Notes: generated by a model not told the origin, from the sequence alone. A stretch of 9,665 nt of DNA from JARRRL01 sp037380725 (GCA_037380725.1 JARRRL010000109.1:1-9665); one strand, 5' to 3'. Shown: positions 1 to 6,715, counted from the first letter of the stretch. Made by a program: numbers and translations.

Positions 1-121
1 TTGTTAGCTGTTTTGGGAATAGAGTTCGTTATTACGGTAGTGTATGTGCATATGGTGTCATATTGTTTTAATATCTGTGGTTTCGGCGACGCTGTGAAAC
101 GAGCAAAAAAGGAGGAAAAGC
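1..121. other. Upstream region of the DUF2333 gene
   Basis: No complete gene is visible here. One + strand frame is open from base 1 to a TAA at 142-144 and overlaps the start of the next gene. Its composition does not look coding, and whether it is the tail of a gene beginning outside the window cannot be told. I see no convincing -35/-10 pair. The only clear signal is the AAGGAGG ribosome binding site at 109-115, six bases before the ATG at 122. Confidence 0.4.
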
Positions 122-1123
122 ATGCGATTGGGGTCTGTTGTTAAGCCGTTATTGGGGGGCGCGGGCGGTGTTGTGTTGGTCATTGGCCTATTGTGTGTGG
201 GCCTAGGCTGGTATTGGTCCTGCGAGCCGAAAGCGTTTTCCGTCCGTTCTTTACCCGAGTTTGCCGAAAGCACTGATCGAGCCTTGGTGCCTGGAGAAGT
301 GACGATATTGACCTTGATCAATCTGGTAGAGAGTCTACTCGATAAGCCAGGTGGTTACGTCAGTAATGACATTATGCCTCCCGGTATTTTTATGGATAAC
401 ATGCCCGCTTGGGAATACGGTGTGTTGGTGCAGGTTCGAGATTTTTCGCGCGCCTTGCGTAAGGACATCAGTCGTTCACAATCTCAGTCGACGGAAAATC
501 CGTTTCTAACGGTTGCGGAACCGAAGTTGCACTTTGATCACAGCAGTTGGTGGTTGCCGGAAACGGAGCATGAATATCGCGATGCGGTTGGCGCTTTACG
601 TAAATATCGACAAGCTTTGTCAGACAGCGGTCAATCGCAAGCTCAGTTTTACGCGCGAGCCGACAATTTGCGCGTGTGGTTGGCTGATGTGGAGACGCGT
701 TTGGGGAGTTTGTCCCAACGTCTGAGCGCGAGCGTGGGGCGGACTTCTCTCAACGTAGATCTGGCGGGAGATCCGGATGCGATGCAATCGACCCATACCC
801 CAGACCAGGTGGAAGTGCAAACACCGTGGTTAGAAATTGATGATGTGTTTTATGAGACGCGGGGCAGCGCATGGGCACTGATGCATTTGCTGAACGCAAT
901 CAGTGTTGATTTTAGATCGGTGCTTGAAAAGAAAAATGCTTTAGTTAGTTTGAAACAGATTATTCGCGAGTTGGAGGGTACGCAACAACCGCTGCGCAGT
1001 CCCTTGGTGTTGAACGGCAGTGGAATGGGTGTGCTGGCCAATCACTCGTTGGTGATGGCCAATTACATTTCACGCGCGAATGCCGCGATCATCGATCTGA
1101 GAGAGTTATTGTCGCAAGGATAA
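122..1123 (+). CDS. DUF2333-family membrane-anchored protein
   Basis: A 333-residue protein whose function is not known. It begins with a short basic N-terminus and one hydrophobic segment at about residues 9-32, so it is probably anchored in the inner membrane with the rest in the periplasm. I recognise the family (DUF2333, mainly Gammaproteobacteria) from the block around GGYVSNDIMPPG (77-88) followed by DNMPAWEYGVLVQ (92-104), and from the C-terminal helical part containing GSGMGVLANHS and a final IDLRELL. The length is normal for the family. The start is fixed by a strong AAGGAGG six bases upstream. It appears to be a single-gene unit, since an intrinsic terminator follows 27 bases after the stop and the next gene is convergent. 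No enzyme motif is visible. A structural or cell-envelope role is only a guess. Confidence 0.82.
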   Translation: MRLGSVVKPLLGGAGGVVLVIGLLCVGLGWYWSCEPKAFSVRSLPEFAESTDRALVPGEVTILTLINLVESLLDKPGGYVSNDIMPPGIFMDNMPAWEYGVLVQVRDFSRALRKDISRSQSQSTENPFLTVAEPKLHFDHSSWWLPETEHEYRDAVGALRKYRQALSDSGQSQAQFYARADNLRVWLADVETRLGSLSQRLSASVGRTSLNVDLAGDPDAMQSTHTPDQVEVQTPWLEIDDVFYETRGSAWALMHLLNAISVDFRSVLEKKNALVSLKQIIRELEGTQQPLRSPLVLNGSGMGVLANHSLVMANYISRANAAIIDLRELLSQG

Positions 1124-1150
1124 GCACTAAGACGATCGGAGAATAGTTCG

Positions 1151-1177
1151 AAGGAGCGGGTTTTCCGCTCCTTTTTT
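1151..1177 (+). terminator. Intrinsic terminator after the DUF2333 gene
   Basis: Arms AAGGAGCGG (1151-1159) and CCGCTCCTT (1165-1173) pair perfectly over nine bases around a five-base loop (GTTTT), and a run of six T covers 1172-1177. It sits 27 bases after the stop codon. On the opposite strand no T-run follows the stem, so it should act mainly in the + direction. Confidence 0.92.
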
Positions 1178-1244
1178 GTTATGTATTATTCTCGTCCTAT
1201 ACTTTTCTCTGAAAATGAAATAACGATCATGCTTGTTTCATTCA

Positions 1245-1841
1245 TTACAAAAAAATTTGTTGCGACGGTCCTGGAAGAGAGAGGGGGGTCGATATTGCGC
1301 AATTGATTTTTTCAGAGCTATACGCTGACGTCAACATGCTCAGGTTTCCTAACAACCACGTATCCACATTCTGCTGCTTCATAAAGTGCTTGAGTTTTTC
1401 CATATTGAATGCCGATTCGGATTTCAATACGTCAGCGTAGCTTATAATCGACTGATCAGAGCTTGGCAGCACACGGTCATCGTTGATTTTTGATCTAGCC
1501 TTCGTCAGATGTTTTGCAGCCCGACGGATCGCATGAATACACTCATTCAAATCCTGTGGATCATTAAGTAATATCACGGGTGGATTCAAGCCGTATCTGT
1601 CGGCATCGGCTCTGAGTCGGTCGCCTACACCTGAGTGAACGCTCACGATCGCCTCTGAAGGCAATGGGGAAAACTTCCTCTGATTAATGTATTCAAAAAG
1701 CGTCAAATTCATCCCGTCTTTTTTTGCATTGATGATCAACGAATCCGCTACCATCATATACCGGTTTTTTTCTGCGCCGAGTTGTCCCGTCAAAATTATT
1801 GGGGAATAGCCCAGTTTTTCATTGAACTTAGCGTTAATCAT
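1245..1841 (-). CDS. GT20 (trehalose-6-phosphate synthase-like), C-terminal part in the -1 frame
   Basis: This 198-codon frame carries the end of a glycosyltransferase family 20 (OtsA-like) enzyme. From its first residues it follows the family. INAKFNEKLGYSP corresponds to the stretch in OtsA that reads INGKYGQLGWTP, and DGMNLTLFEY (42-51) matches the RDGMNLVAKEY motif whose Asp and Glu bind the sugar nucleotide. Here those are D42 and E50, with the family's spacing of eight. Near the end, a helix with DTWLLGNL resembles the closing W-containing helix of OtsA. The ATG at 1841 overlaps the TGA of the upstream part (ATGA) and has no good Shine-Dalgarno. It could be read by -1 frameshifting at 1847-1853, by reinitiation, or not at all. 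Alone it lacks the acceptor domain and could not be an active transferase. About 19 residues present in OtsA just before this point are absent. Confidence 0.75.
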   Translation of the reverse strand: MINAKFNEKLGYSPIILTGQLGAEKNRYMMVADSLIINAKKDGMNLTLFEYINQRKFSPLPSEAIVSVHSGVGDRLRADADRYGLNPPVILLNDPQDLNECIHAIRRAAKHLTKARSKINDDRVLPSSDQSIISYADVLKSESAFNMEKLKHFMKQQNVDTWLLGNLSMLTSAYSSEKINCAISTPLSLPGPSQQIFL

Positions 1842-1847
1842 CTTGAC
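1789..1847 (-). other. Possible stem-loop just after the slippery heptamer
   Basis: On the minus-strand transcript the 12 bases at 1847-1836 (GTCAAGATGATT) can pair with 1800-1789 (AATAATTTTGAC), with one G-U pair and one G-A mismatch, around a 35-base loop. The stem is AT-rich and starts at the last base of the heptamer, which is closer than the usual five- to nine-base spacer. Only its inner part could act as a frameshift stimulator, and it may be chance. Confidence 0.25.
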
Positions 1848-3214
1848 TTTTTTGTTGGTGCAAGCGTCATCATAAAGATTATCTTGTTCTTGGGCATGCT
1901 CGTTTCAAGGTATTTTTCTATGGCGTCTATCCGGAGGTTCGTGTTCTTATTCGGTTCGTGTCTTTCAATGCTATAGAAAATAAGCGTGTTCGGATCTAGG
2001 AATACATCTTTGGTCTGATCATTAATGCCCAGTTCGTTTCCTTCTTTCCATCGAGTAGTTAGCTGGCTAATTATTTCATGCTTAGCGTCTGCTGTACTTT
2101 CGGTTTTTCCAAGATCGATGTTATCATTGTTTGCAGTTATGCCAATAGGATGCGCTTCTATCTTTACTTCATGGTAGTTTTTATGAACATTGTTATAAGC
2201 GATGGTAATGGTATTGTTGCTACCATCAAATCTGATGCTGAATGCGTCATTCAGATCTTTTAGATGATGGTTAACCTGTTCATCCTCAATCAATGACACA
2301 AAATTTTTGGCGTCTTTGGGAATATGAAAGCCAAGTGCGTCGCATTGGAGTAAGGTATTGGCAAGTGCGACGGCCCGCCTGAGCCCGGTACCCAAATCTT
2401 TTCCCCACACCTCGTCGCGACTGATGAGGCAGTTGATTAAGGATTGTTTATCGGGCCAGGTCATGTGATGGAAGTAGCCTATTTTTGTGTCCTTCAGTAG
2501 GTCTTGGATATCGCTGTTTTCGATTAATGTTCTCAGTTTTTTGGGTGCCATCATGATCTGGGAGTCTTGAAACCAAACCAAATTTTCCTTTCCAGGGCTC
2601 AAACAATTGAAAGCGTACTGTGCAAATAAACCATTGACTTCTTCATATTTGTCCCAGTCGGCATTGCTGCACGGAATAATGGAGCGAGTATACTCTGAAT
2701 CCGCAGGGTCACTATGGAGAGCGGGGAAAAGCGTCTGGTTGTTGACGACTCGGTAAAACGTGTCGAGTAAATCTTTCTCTATGGAAAATTGATGCACGTT
2801 AAAAGGGTGGCTATTCGTTCCCTCGCCGGGGGGGTAGTGTACAGCAACTCCGGTTTGAGTCTGATTATTTTTTCCATCCCAGGAAATCCATGATGCAGAC
2901 TGATTGCCGTCTTGCGCTTTGGAAATAGAATAAAGCGAGTCAATGACCGCTGTGGCTAACCCGCCAGGTAATGCTGACAAGGTGTTATTGATGGAGCTTA
3001 ATCCTCTGTTGGATACTATAATAATATTTTTGTTTTCCACAAGGGATTTCAGTGAAGGTCGGTCAAAGGCATGGGTGGTGTTCAGAAATGAAATATCTGT
3101 CTCAGTCTGTGACTCAATCTTGCTAAGGGAATTGCTCCTTTTTAATGTTTTTTTGATGGCGCTGCTTTCGTGTTGATGGTCTGGCAAATAAGGTAATGAT
3201 TCTGGAATTTTCAT
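1838..3214 (-). CDS. GT20 (trehalose-6-phosphate synthase-like), N-terminal part
   Basis: 458 codons, ending early at a TGA. Residues 1-60 are a Ser/Thr-rich polar extension not found in OtsA. Family features follow in order: NIIIVSNRG (63-71), the GG donor loop in LPGGLATA (84-85), Asp217 in VWFQD, the IGYFHHMTWP equivalent of OtsA IGFFLHIPFP with the catalytic His at 249/250, CDALGF (291-296), PIGI (356-359), and SIERHEPNKN (415-424), which keeps the donor-binding Arg418 and Lys423. The family's D..KG is changed around the lysine. The frame then breaks just after LAPTKK. The family makes trehalose-6-phosphate or glucosylglycerol-phosphate from nucleotide sugars, but the divergence leaves the substrate open. 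AGGA lies eight bases before the ATG. The gene looks richer in A+T than its neighbours, which suggests transfer. It may be a pseudogene, a sequencing frameshift, or a programmed-frameshift gene of 656 residues. Confidence 0.78.
   Translation of the reverse strand: MKIPESLPYLPDHQHESSAIKKTLKRSNSLSKIESQTETDISFLNTTHAFDRPSLKSLVENKNIIIVSNRGLSSINNTLSALPGGLATAVIDSLYSISKAQDGNQSASWISWDGKNNQTQTGVAVHYPPGEGTNSHPFNVHQFSIEKDLLDTFYRVVNNQTLFPALHSDPADSEYTRSIIPCSNADWDKYEEVNGLFAQYAFNCLSPGKENLVWFQDSQIMMAPKKLRTLIENSDIQDLLKDTKIGYFHHMTWPDKQSLINCLISRDEVWGKDLGTGLRRAVALANTLLQCDALGFHIPKDAKNFVSLIEDEQVNHHLKDLNDAFSIRFDGSNNTITIAYNNVHKNYHEVKIEAHPIGITANNDNIDLGKTESTADAKHEIISQLTTRWKEGNELGINDQTKDVFLDPNTLIFYSIERHEPNKNTNLRIDAIEKYLETSMPKNKIIFMMTLAPTKKSR
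1847..1853 (-). promoter_or_regulatory. Candidate -1 ribosomal frameshift heptamer A AAA AAG
   Basis: Read on the minus strand, the zero frame is ACA AAA AAG TCA AGA TGA. The heptamer A AAA AAG therefore sits in exactly the X XXY YYZ phase used by the dnaX site of E. coli. A slip back by one base gives AAA AAA GTC AAG ATG ATT, which enters the frame encoding the rest of the GT20 domain. The zero-frame stop comes three codons later. No Shine-Dalgarno-like stimulator is visible about ten bases upstream. The same six-A run is also a likely place for a one-base mutation or sequencing error. Confidence 0.45.
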
Positions 3215-3396
3215 AGTGATTCCTATTCTTTATTGTTATGAGAAAATCATGTGGTTTGCAGGTATGGCTTCGCCCCTCACTTCGAGGCGTCGCAACATCA
3301 TTCGTGTTATCTTGGAAGTCGATTTTTTTGGCCGTGCCTAAGGCATAGCGGTTCCCCTGATGTTGTCACCACGTGAGAACGTTATAGGCTTACTTT

Positions 3397-3409
3397 ATAA
3401 CTGAGTTAT
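3397..3409. repeat. Short perfect dyad, operator-like
   Basis: ATAACT and AGTTAT flank a central G, giving two perfect six-base arms. It lies about 185 bases upstream of the GT20 start. A protein-binding site is possible, but nothing else in the sequence supports it. Confidence 0.25.
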
Positions 3410-3960
3410 CGGTTATGTTATTGTCGTAAATTGCACATAGGTGATGGATATGGGTATCATTACGGTGAAAATTTTTTGTATTTCGGCATTCTCGAAGAAG
3501 TGGTAAGGCGTTTTGGGTTTTATTTTTTGGCATAGAGGGCAATCATCTCTTTGGTCTGTGCTAGCCCCTTCAGTAGGGTGGAAATAATGATGCTGTGCAT
3601 TATTTAGAATAATAACTAGGCGGCTGAACAAGGGATCTGTTTGGTTTAGCGTTTCAAGCTGTCGCTATGCTGTTATGCTCTGGGTGCGCCGCCTCTGTGA
3701 ATAAAACTTTTACATCGGCAGGTTTTTCCTCTGCGTGGTGTTTGTTGCGCCATCTGTTAACCAATATTTTTACGGTTCAGAATTGTAACTGCAAATAAAT
3801 TTTGTATCAAGATGTCGCGCCTAAATTTTAAATGTTTTTAGTGTGTCGATATCATTATGAGGCTGTTGTAATTTTTATGGTTTAGGCTTGAGTGTCAATC
3901 GTCGTGTGAAGGAGTAAAACAATTTATTGTTAAAACTCAGTTGGGGCGGATAATAACGCA

Positions 3961-4103
3961 TTTGGCTTTCGGGTGATCAGTGAATGCGGTTGTTTGTGTG
4001 AATAACTTATGTGCAGCGCTGAAAAAACGCCTTTGACTTTTAGCTGGCCAGTGGGTGTGGTTGTTTGTGTGGACAATTTTTATATAAAGCGCTGAAAAAA
4101 AGC
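3961..4103. repeat. Imperfect tandem duplication of about 70 bp
   Basis: Copy 1 is 3961-4030 and copy 2 is 4032-4103. The two align from TTTGGCTTT / TTTGACTTT, through an identical 13-base core GGTTGTTTGTGTG, to AGCGCTGAAAAAA near the end, where copy 2 is two bases longer. By eye about three quarters of the aligned positions agree. Each copy has a DnaA-box-like word right after the core (TGTGAATAA; TGTGGACAA). The second differs from the consensus, so this is weak. Confidence 0.75.
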
Positions 4104-4194
4104 GGGCTGTAAATAAAGTGATGTGATTGGGTGTAAACGATGAGTGGTGAAGCGATGGTGTTAAAATTTGGTGTGAAGCAATGCAATGAAGCCG

Positions 4195-4244
4195 TACCGT
4201 CATCGCATTGCCAGTAAGACGTCAATCGGTGAGCGATGACGGTA
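4195..4244. repeat. 12-bp perfect inverted repeat downstream of ppa
   Basis: TACCGTCATCGC (4195-4206) and GCGATGACGGTA (4233-4244) are exact reverse complements around a 26-base loop. The hairpin starts 13 bases after the ppa stop. No T-run follows in the ppa direction, so if it ends the ppa message it is not a classical intrinsic terminator; protection of the 3' end is an alternative. On the + strand a T-rich stretch (TTTTGTTTTA) follows seven bases later. Confidence 0.6.
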
Positions 4245-4257
4245 TACCTGTTTTGTT

Positions 4258-4788
4258 TTATGCTTTGATCATTGCCGCAATTGATTTCACAATTTCGGTT
4301 TGAGCATCTTGGCAGCTTCCCCAGCCTTCCACTTTGACCCATTTTCCAGGTTCAAGGGTTTTGTAGTTTTCAAAAAAATGTTGAATTTGTTCGGCGATCA
4401 AGCTGGGCAAATCAGACACTTCATTTACATTTGAATAGAATGAAGTCAGCTTTTCGTGTGGTACAGCGACGATTTTGGCGTCTGAGCCCGCCTCGTCGCT
4501 CATGTTCAGAATGCCAATGGGGCGAGCACGGATGACGCTGCCTGGAATGACGGGGTACGGTGTAATGACGAGTACATCGCAGGGGTCGCCATCGTCTGAT
4601 AAGGTGTTGGGGATGAAGCCGTAGTTGCAGGGGTAGAACATGGGGGTAGCCATGAAGCGGTCTACAAAAATAGCTTCGTGCTCTTTGTCCACTTCGTATT
4701 TGACGGGAGAGCTGTTAGCGGGAATTTCGATGACGACATTAATGTCTTCGGGTGGGTTATTACCAGGCGTAATGCTGTTAAATCCCAT
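4258..4788 (-). CDS. ppa: Inorganic pyrophosphatase, family I
   Basis: A 176-residue cytoplasmic enzyme that hydrolyses pyrophosphate to two phosphates, pulling polymerase and ligase reactions forward. The length equals that of the E. coli enzyme. The family signature DGDPCDV (66-72) supplies the metal-binding aspartates D66, D68 and D71. The other active-site residues are also visible by correspondence with E. coli: E21, K30, R44, Y56, D98, D103, K105, Y142 and K143. No key residue is missing and the protein should be active; it is normally a homohexamer. AGGA lies nine bases before the ATG. It is on the same strand as the tRNA-Arg gene 76 bases upstream and could be partly read from that promoter. 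An inverted repeat follows the stop. Confidence 0.97.
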   Translation of the reverse strand: MGFNSITPGNNPPEDINVVIEIPANSSPVKYEVDKEHEAIFVDRFMATPMFYPCNYGFIPNTLSDDGDPCDVLVITPYPVIPGSVIRARPIGILNMSDEAGSDAKIVAVPHEKLTSFYSNVNEVSDLPSLIAEQIQHFFENYKTLEPGKWVKVEGWGSCQDAQTEIVKSIAAMIKA

Positions 4789-4825
4789 AATTCGGTTTCC
4801 TATTCATGCAATCCTGTTTATGGAG

Positions 4826-4839
4826 CCTGTTCATACAGG
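4826..4839 (-). other. Small hairpin between tRNA-Arg and ppa
   Basis: CCTGT and ACAGG pair over five bases around a four-base loop, between the tRNA 3' end and the ppa start. There is no T-run after it on the minus strand. It may help end or process the tRNA transcript. Next to it on the + strand is a short run of AGGT-type four-base units (4837-4852). Confidence 0.25.
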
Positions 4840-4864
4840 TAGATAGGTAGGTAATGTGCGCAAA

Positions 4865-4941
4865 TGGCGGGCCTGGCAGGACTCGAACCTGCAACCCTCG
4901 GCTTCGAAGGCCGATGCTCTATCCAATTGAGCTACAGACCC
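4865..4941 (-). tRNA. tRNA-Arg, anticodon UCG
   Basis: A 77-base cloverleaf including an encoded CCA. The acceptor stem pairs GGGTCTG with CAGGCCC (one G-U pair), the D arm pairs GCTC with GAGC, the anticodon stem pairs TCGGC with GCCGA around the loop CTTCGAA, and the T arm pairs GCAGG with CCTGC around TTCGAGT. The anticodon TCG reads CGA and related arginine codons. The discriminator base is G. No integrase gene or duplicated tRNA end is visible, so there is no sign of an integrated element at this site. Confidence 0.96.
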
Positions 4942-4985
4942 AGGTGCGCGACGCGTTGTTAGTTGCCAACACGTTGAGGCGCAAG

Positions 4986-5015
4986 ATTCTATCAGCTTGA
5001 GCTTAGGTTTGTCAT
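4986..5015 (-). promoter_or_regulatory. Probable sigma-70 promoter of tRNA-Arg
   Basis: On the minus strand ATGACA (5015-5010, one change from TTGACA) and TAGAAT (4991-4986, one change from TATAAT) are 18 bases apart. The -10 box ends 44 bases before the tRNA 5' end, a reasonable distance for a short processed leader. Confidence 0.45.
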
Positions 5016-5030
5016 CCATCTGTTGGCGCT

Positions 5031-5050
5031 TTTTTTAGGTTTTTTTAGGT
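5031..5050. repeat. Two tandem copies of TTTTTTAGGT
   Basis: Two identical 10-base units lie side by side upstream of the tRNA promoter. Read on the minus strand they give A-tracts spaced by ten bases, about one helical turn, behind the -35 box. They could act as an UP-like or bent element for the tRNA promoter, or be simple slippage. Confidence 0.4.
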
Positions 5051-5228
5051 TTTGATCGTTTGTGTGTGAAGCTTGGGCGAGAGGGCGTGTTATTAGTTAG
5101 GTGGGAGCGCGTTACGAGTCTGGACTGCCGCAGAGATTGGCCCTGTTTGGTCTAGCTGCTTGACTGGCTGTCTATTGTGTGGCCTATGTGTGTGGTCTGA
5201 TGCAGGTACTGTTTATCCAATATTGAAT

Positions 5229-5235
5229 GGAGGAG
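5229..5235 (+). promoter_or_regulatory. Ribosome binding site that sets a GTG start for the aldehyde dehydrogenase gene
   Basis: GGAGGAG lies six bases before an in-frame GTG at 5242. The ATG at 5227, two bases before this site, has no Shine-Dalgarno of its own, so translation most likely begins at the GTG. Confidence 0.75.
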
Positions 5236-5241
5236 CCTGGT

Positions 5242-6684
5242 GTGTCATTACCTTTTGAGCAGTTAGAGCTGCGACGGTTTATTGAGCAAGTGCCTTCAAT
5301 GCCGACGGCACTGCATGTGGTGAACCCGTTTACGGGTGAGGTGGATCGTCGTTATGCGTATCACGGACCTGAAGACACGTTGGAGCGCGTCACGCAACTG
5401 AAAATGCGTCAACGGGAGTGGGCTTTACTGAGTGTGGCGGAGCGCGTTGAGCGTGTTGCCAAGGCCTTGGACTATTTTGAGCAACATGCCGACGTGATTG
5501 CTCAAGACATCAGTTGCCAAATGGGGCGTCCCGTTCATCAGGCGCGTGGAGAAATTCAAGGCTTGCTGGAGCGTGGGCGGTATATGTGCACGATAGCCGA
5601 AGCAACACTGGCGGCGGAATCGTTACCAACAAAACAGGGTTTTGACCGTAGCATACATCATGCGCCCTATGGTTTGATTTACGTGATTTCGGCATGGAAT
5701 TACCCCTTGTTGATCACCGTCAATTCGATCGTTCCCGCGTTGATTGCGGGCAATACTGTGCTGTTGAAGCACGCGCGTCAAACCACCGAAATTGGACACC
5801 ATTTTGCGCGTGCATTCGCTTCGGTTTTTACGGCTCCAGTATTGGAAAACGTGGTCATCACGCATGAACTGTCCGAAGCGTTGATTCGCAATGGCTGTGT
5901 GGATCATGTGGTATTTACGGGATCGGTGGCAGCAGGCCAACGCATTCTGGCGCAGTGTGCGGACAGCGTGATGGCGCCGCATCTGGAATTGGGTGGCAAA
6001 GATGGTGTGTACGTGGATGGTAGTGTGAATGTGTCCGAGGCCGCCGAAAACGTGGTGGAGGGAGCGTGCTACAACGCGGGCCAATCCTGTTGCGGTATTG
6101 AACGCGCCTATGTGCACGAATCGGTGTATAAGGCGTTTATTGTCGAAGCCGAGCGACGTTTGTCTGCGTATCGTTTAGGTGATCCTCAGCATCCTGATAC
6201 CACCATGGGTCCCTTGGCTATTGCCTCGAATGCTGAGACGATGGTGAAGCAGGTGGAGGCGGCGTGTGCTGCTGGGGCGCGCTGTGTGTCTGGGGGGCGT
6301 GTGTTGACGATTGAAAATGGAACCTTTTTCCAGCCCACATTGCTGGTCGATGTGCCGCGAGAGGCGCTGGTGTTGAAAGAAGAAAATTTTGGACCGATCT
6401 TGGCGGTGGTGCCGGTGTCGGGGGTGGACGAGGCGATTGCCGAAATCAACGCCAGTGAGTTGGGTTTGACGTCGGTTATTTATACCACCGATCTGGCGCA
6501 GGCCGAGTCTTTTTTTCAACGCGTTCAAACGGGTACCGTTTTCATGAATCGATGTGATTATTTGGACCCCGCCTTGCCCTGGACAGGGTTTAAAAAAAGT
6601 GGCTGTGGTTCGGCTTTATCTCGATTCGGTTTTTACAGTGTCACGCAGCGCAAGGCCAAGCACTTTCGGCTGTGTCAGGTTTGA
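5242..6684 (+). CDS. NAD(P)-dependent aldehyde dehydrogenase
   Basis: 480 residues from the preferred GTG start (485 from the ATG at 5227). It oxidises an aldehyde to the acid in the cytoplasm. The aldehyde dehydrogenase fold is clear: SAWNYP with the oxyanion Asn153, LLKHA with the cofactor-binding Lys176, FTGSVAAG (225-232), the general base Glu249 in LELGGKDG, the nucleophile Cys283 in AGQSCCGIER, Glu381 in EENFGPIL, and the C-terminal FKKSGCGSALSRFGF. All catalytic residues are present. A second Cys follows the nucleophile directly. It is the first gene of a same-strand set with a glutamine synthetase-like ligase (75 bases on) and an iron alcohol dehydrogenase. This points to a gamma-glutamylated aminoaldehyde as substrate, but the sequence alone does not prove it. 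I see no clear promoter in the roughly 180 bases upstream. Confidence 0.93.
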   Translation: MSLPFEQLELRRFIEQVPSMPTALHVVNPFTGEVDRRYAYHGPEDTLERVTQLKMRQREWALLSVAERVERVAKALDYFEQHADVIAQDISCQMGRPVHQARGEIQGLLERGRYMCTIAEATLAAESLPTKQGFDRSIHHAPYGLIYVISAWNYPLLITVNSIVPALIAGNTVLLKHARQTTEIGHHFARAFASVFTAPVLENVVITHELSEALIRNGCVDHVVFTGSVAAGQRILAQCADSVMAPHLELGGKDGVYVDGSVNVSEAAENVVEGACYNAGQSCCGIERAYVHESVYKAFIVEAERRLSAYRLGDPQHPDTTMGPLAIASNAETMVKQVEAACAAGARCVSGGRVLTIENGTFFQPTLLVDVPREALVLKEENFGPILAVVPVSGVDEAIAEINASELGLTSVIYTTDLAQAESFFQRVQTGTVFMNRCDYLDPALPWTGFKKSGCGSALSRFGFYSVTQRKAKHFRLCQV

Positions 6685-6715
6685 AGCTGAGCAGCATAAG
6701 TGTATTTGTGCATTT

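Larger units (their letters stand above)
3215..4257. other. Gene-poor AT-rich intergenic stretch
   Basis: About 1040 bases with no convincing gene on either strand. The bases just upstream of the GT20 start provide its ribosome binding site (AGGA, eight bases before the ATG), but I find no strong promoter. A 72-codon TTG-started frame on the minus strand (3413-3631) has a CPLC motif but no Shine-Dalgarno and no recognisable family. The stretch contains small dyads (TGCCTAAGGCA near 3336; ATAACT-G-AGTTAT at 3397-3409), the 70-bp duplication at 3961-4103 and the hairpin at 4195-4244. It could be a decayed region or a regulatory or insertion region. Confidence 0.5.

Noticed and set aside
3413..3631. 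72-codon minus-strand frame with a CPLC motif
   Set aside because: It starts with TTG, has no Shine-Dalgarno, resembles no family I recognise and lies in a gene-poor AT-rich stretch, so it is probably chance.
3961..4080. Replication origin suggested by DnaA-box-like words
   Set aside because: There are only two such words and one departs from the consensus; there is no cluster and no replication gene nearby.
3961..4103. CRISPR array
   Set aside because: There are only two diverged adjacent copies with no spacers between them and no cas genes.
3937..4342. 88- and 100-codon minus-strand frames over the duplication and the end of ppa
   Set aside because: The repeated His/Thr/Asn-rich peptide is just the translation of the 70-bp duplication, and the longer frame runs into ppa in another frame.
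4865..4941. tRNA-Arg as an attachment site for an integrated element
   Set aside because: No integrase and no second copy of the tRNA 3' end was seen in the window.
5160..5188. Promoter for the operon built on TTGACT at 5160-5165
   Set aside because: The hexamer 17 bases downstream (CCTATG) is too far from TATAAT to support a call.
5623..6117. 164-codon antisense frame inside the aldehyde dehydrogenase gene
   Set aside because: It lies wholly opposite a well-supported gene and has no family motif or ribosome binding site; it is a shadow of the codon bias.
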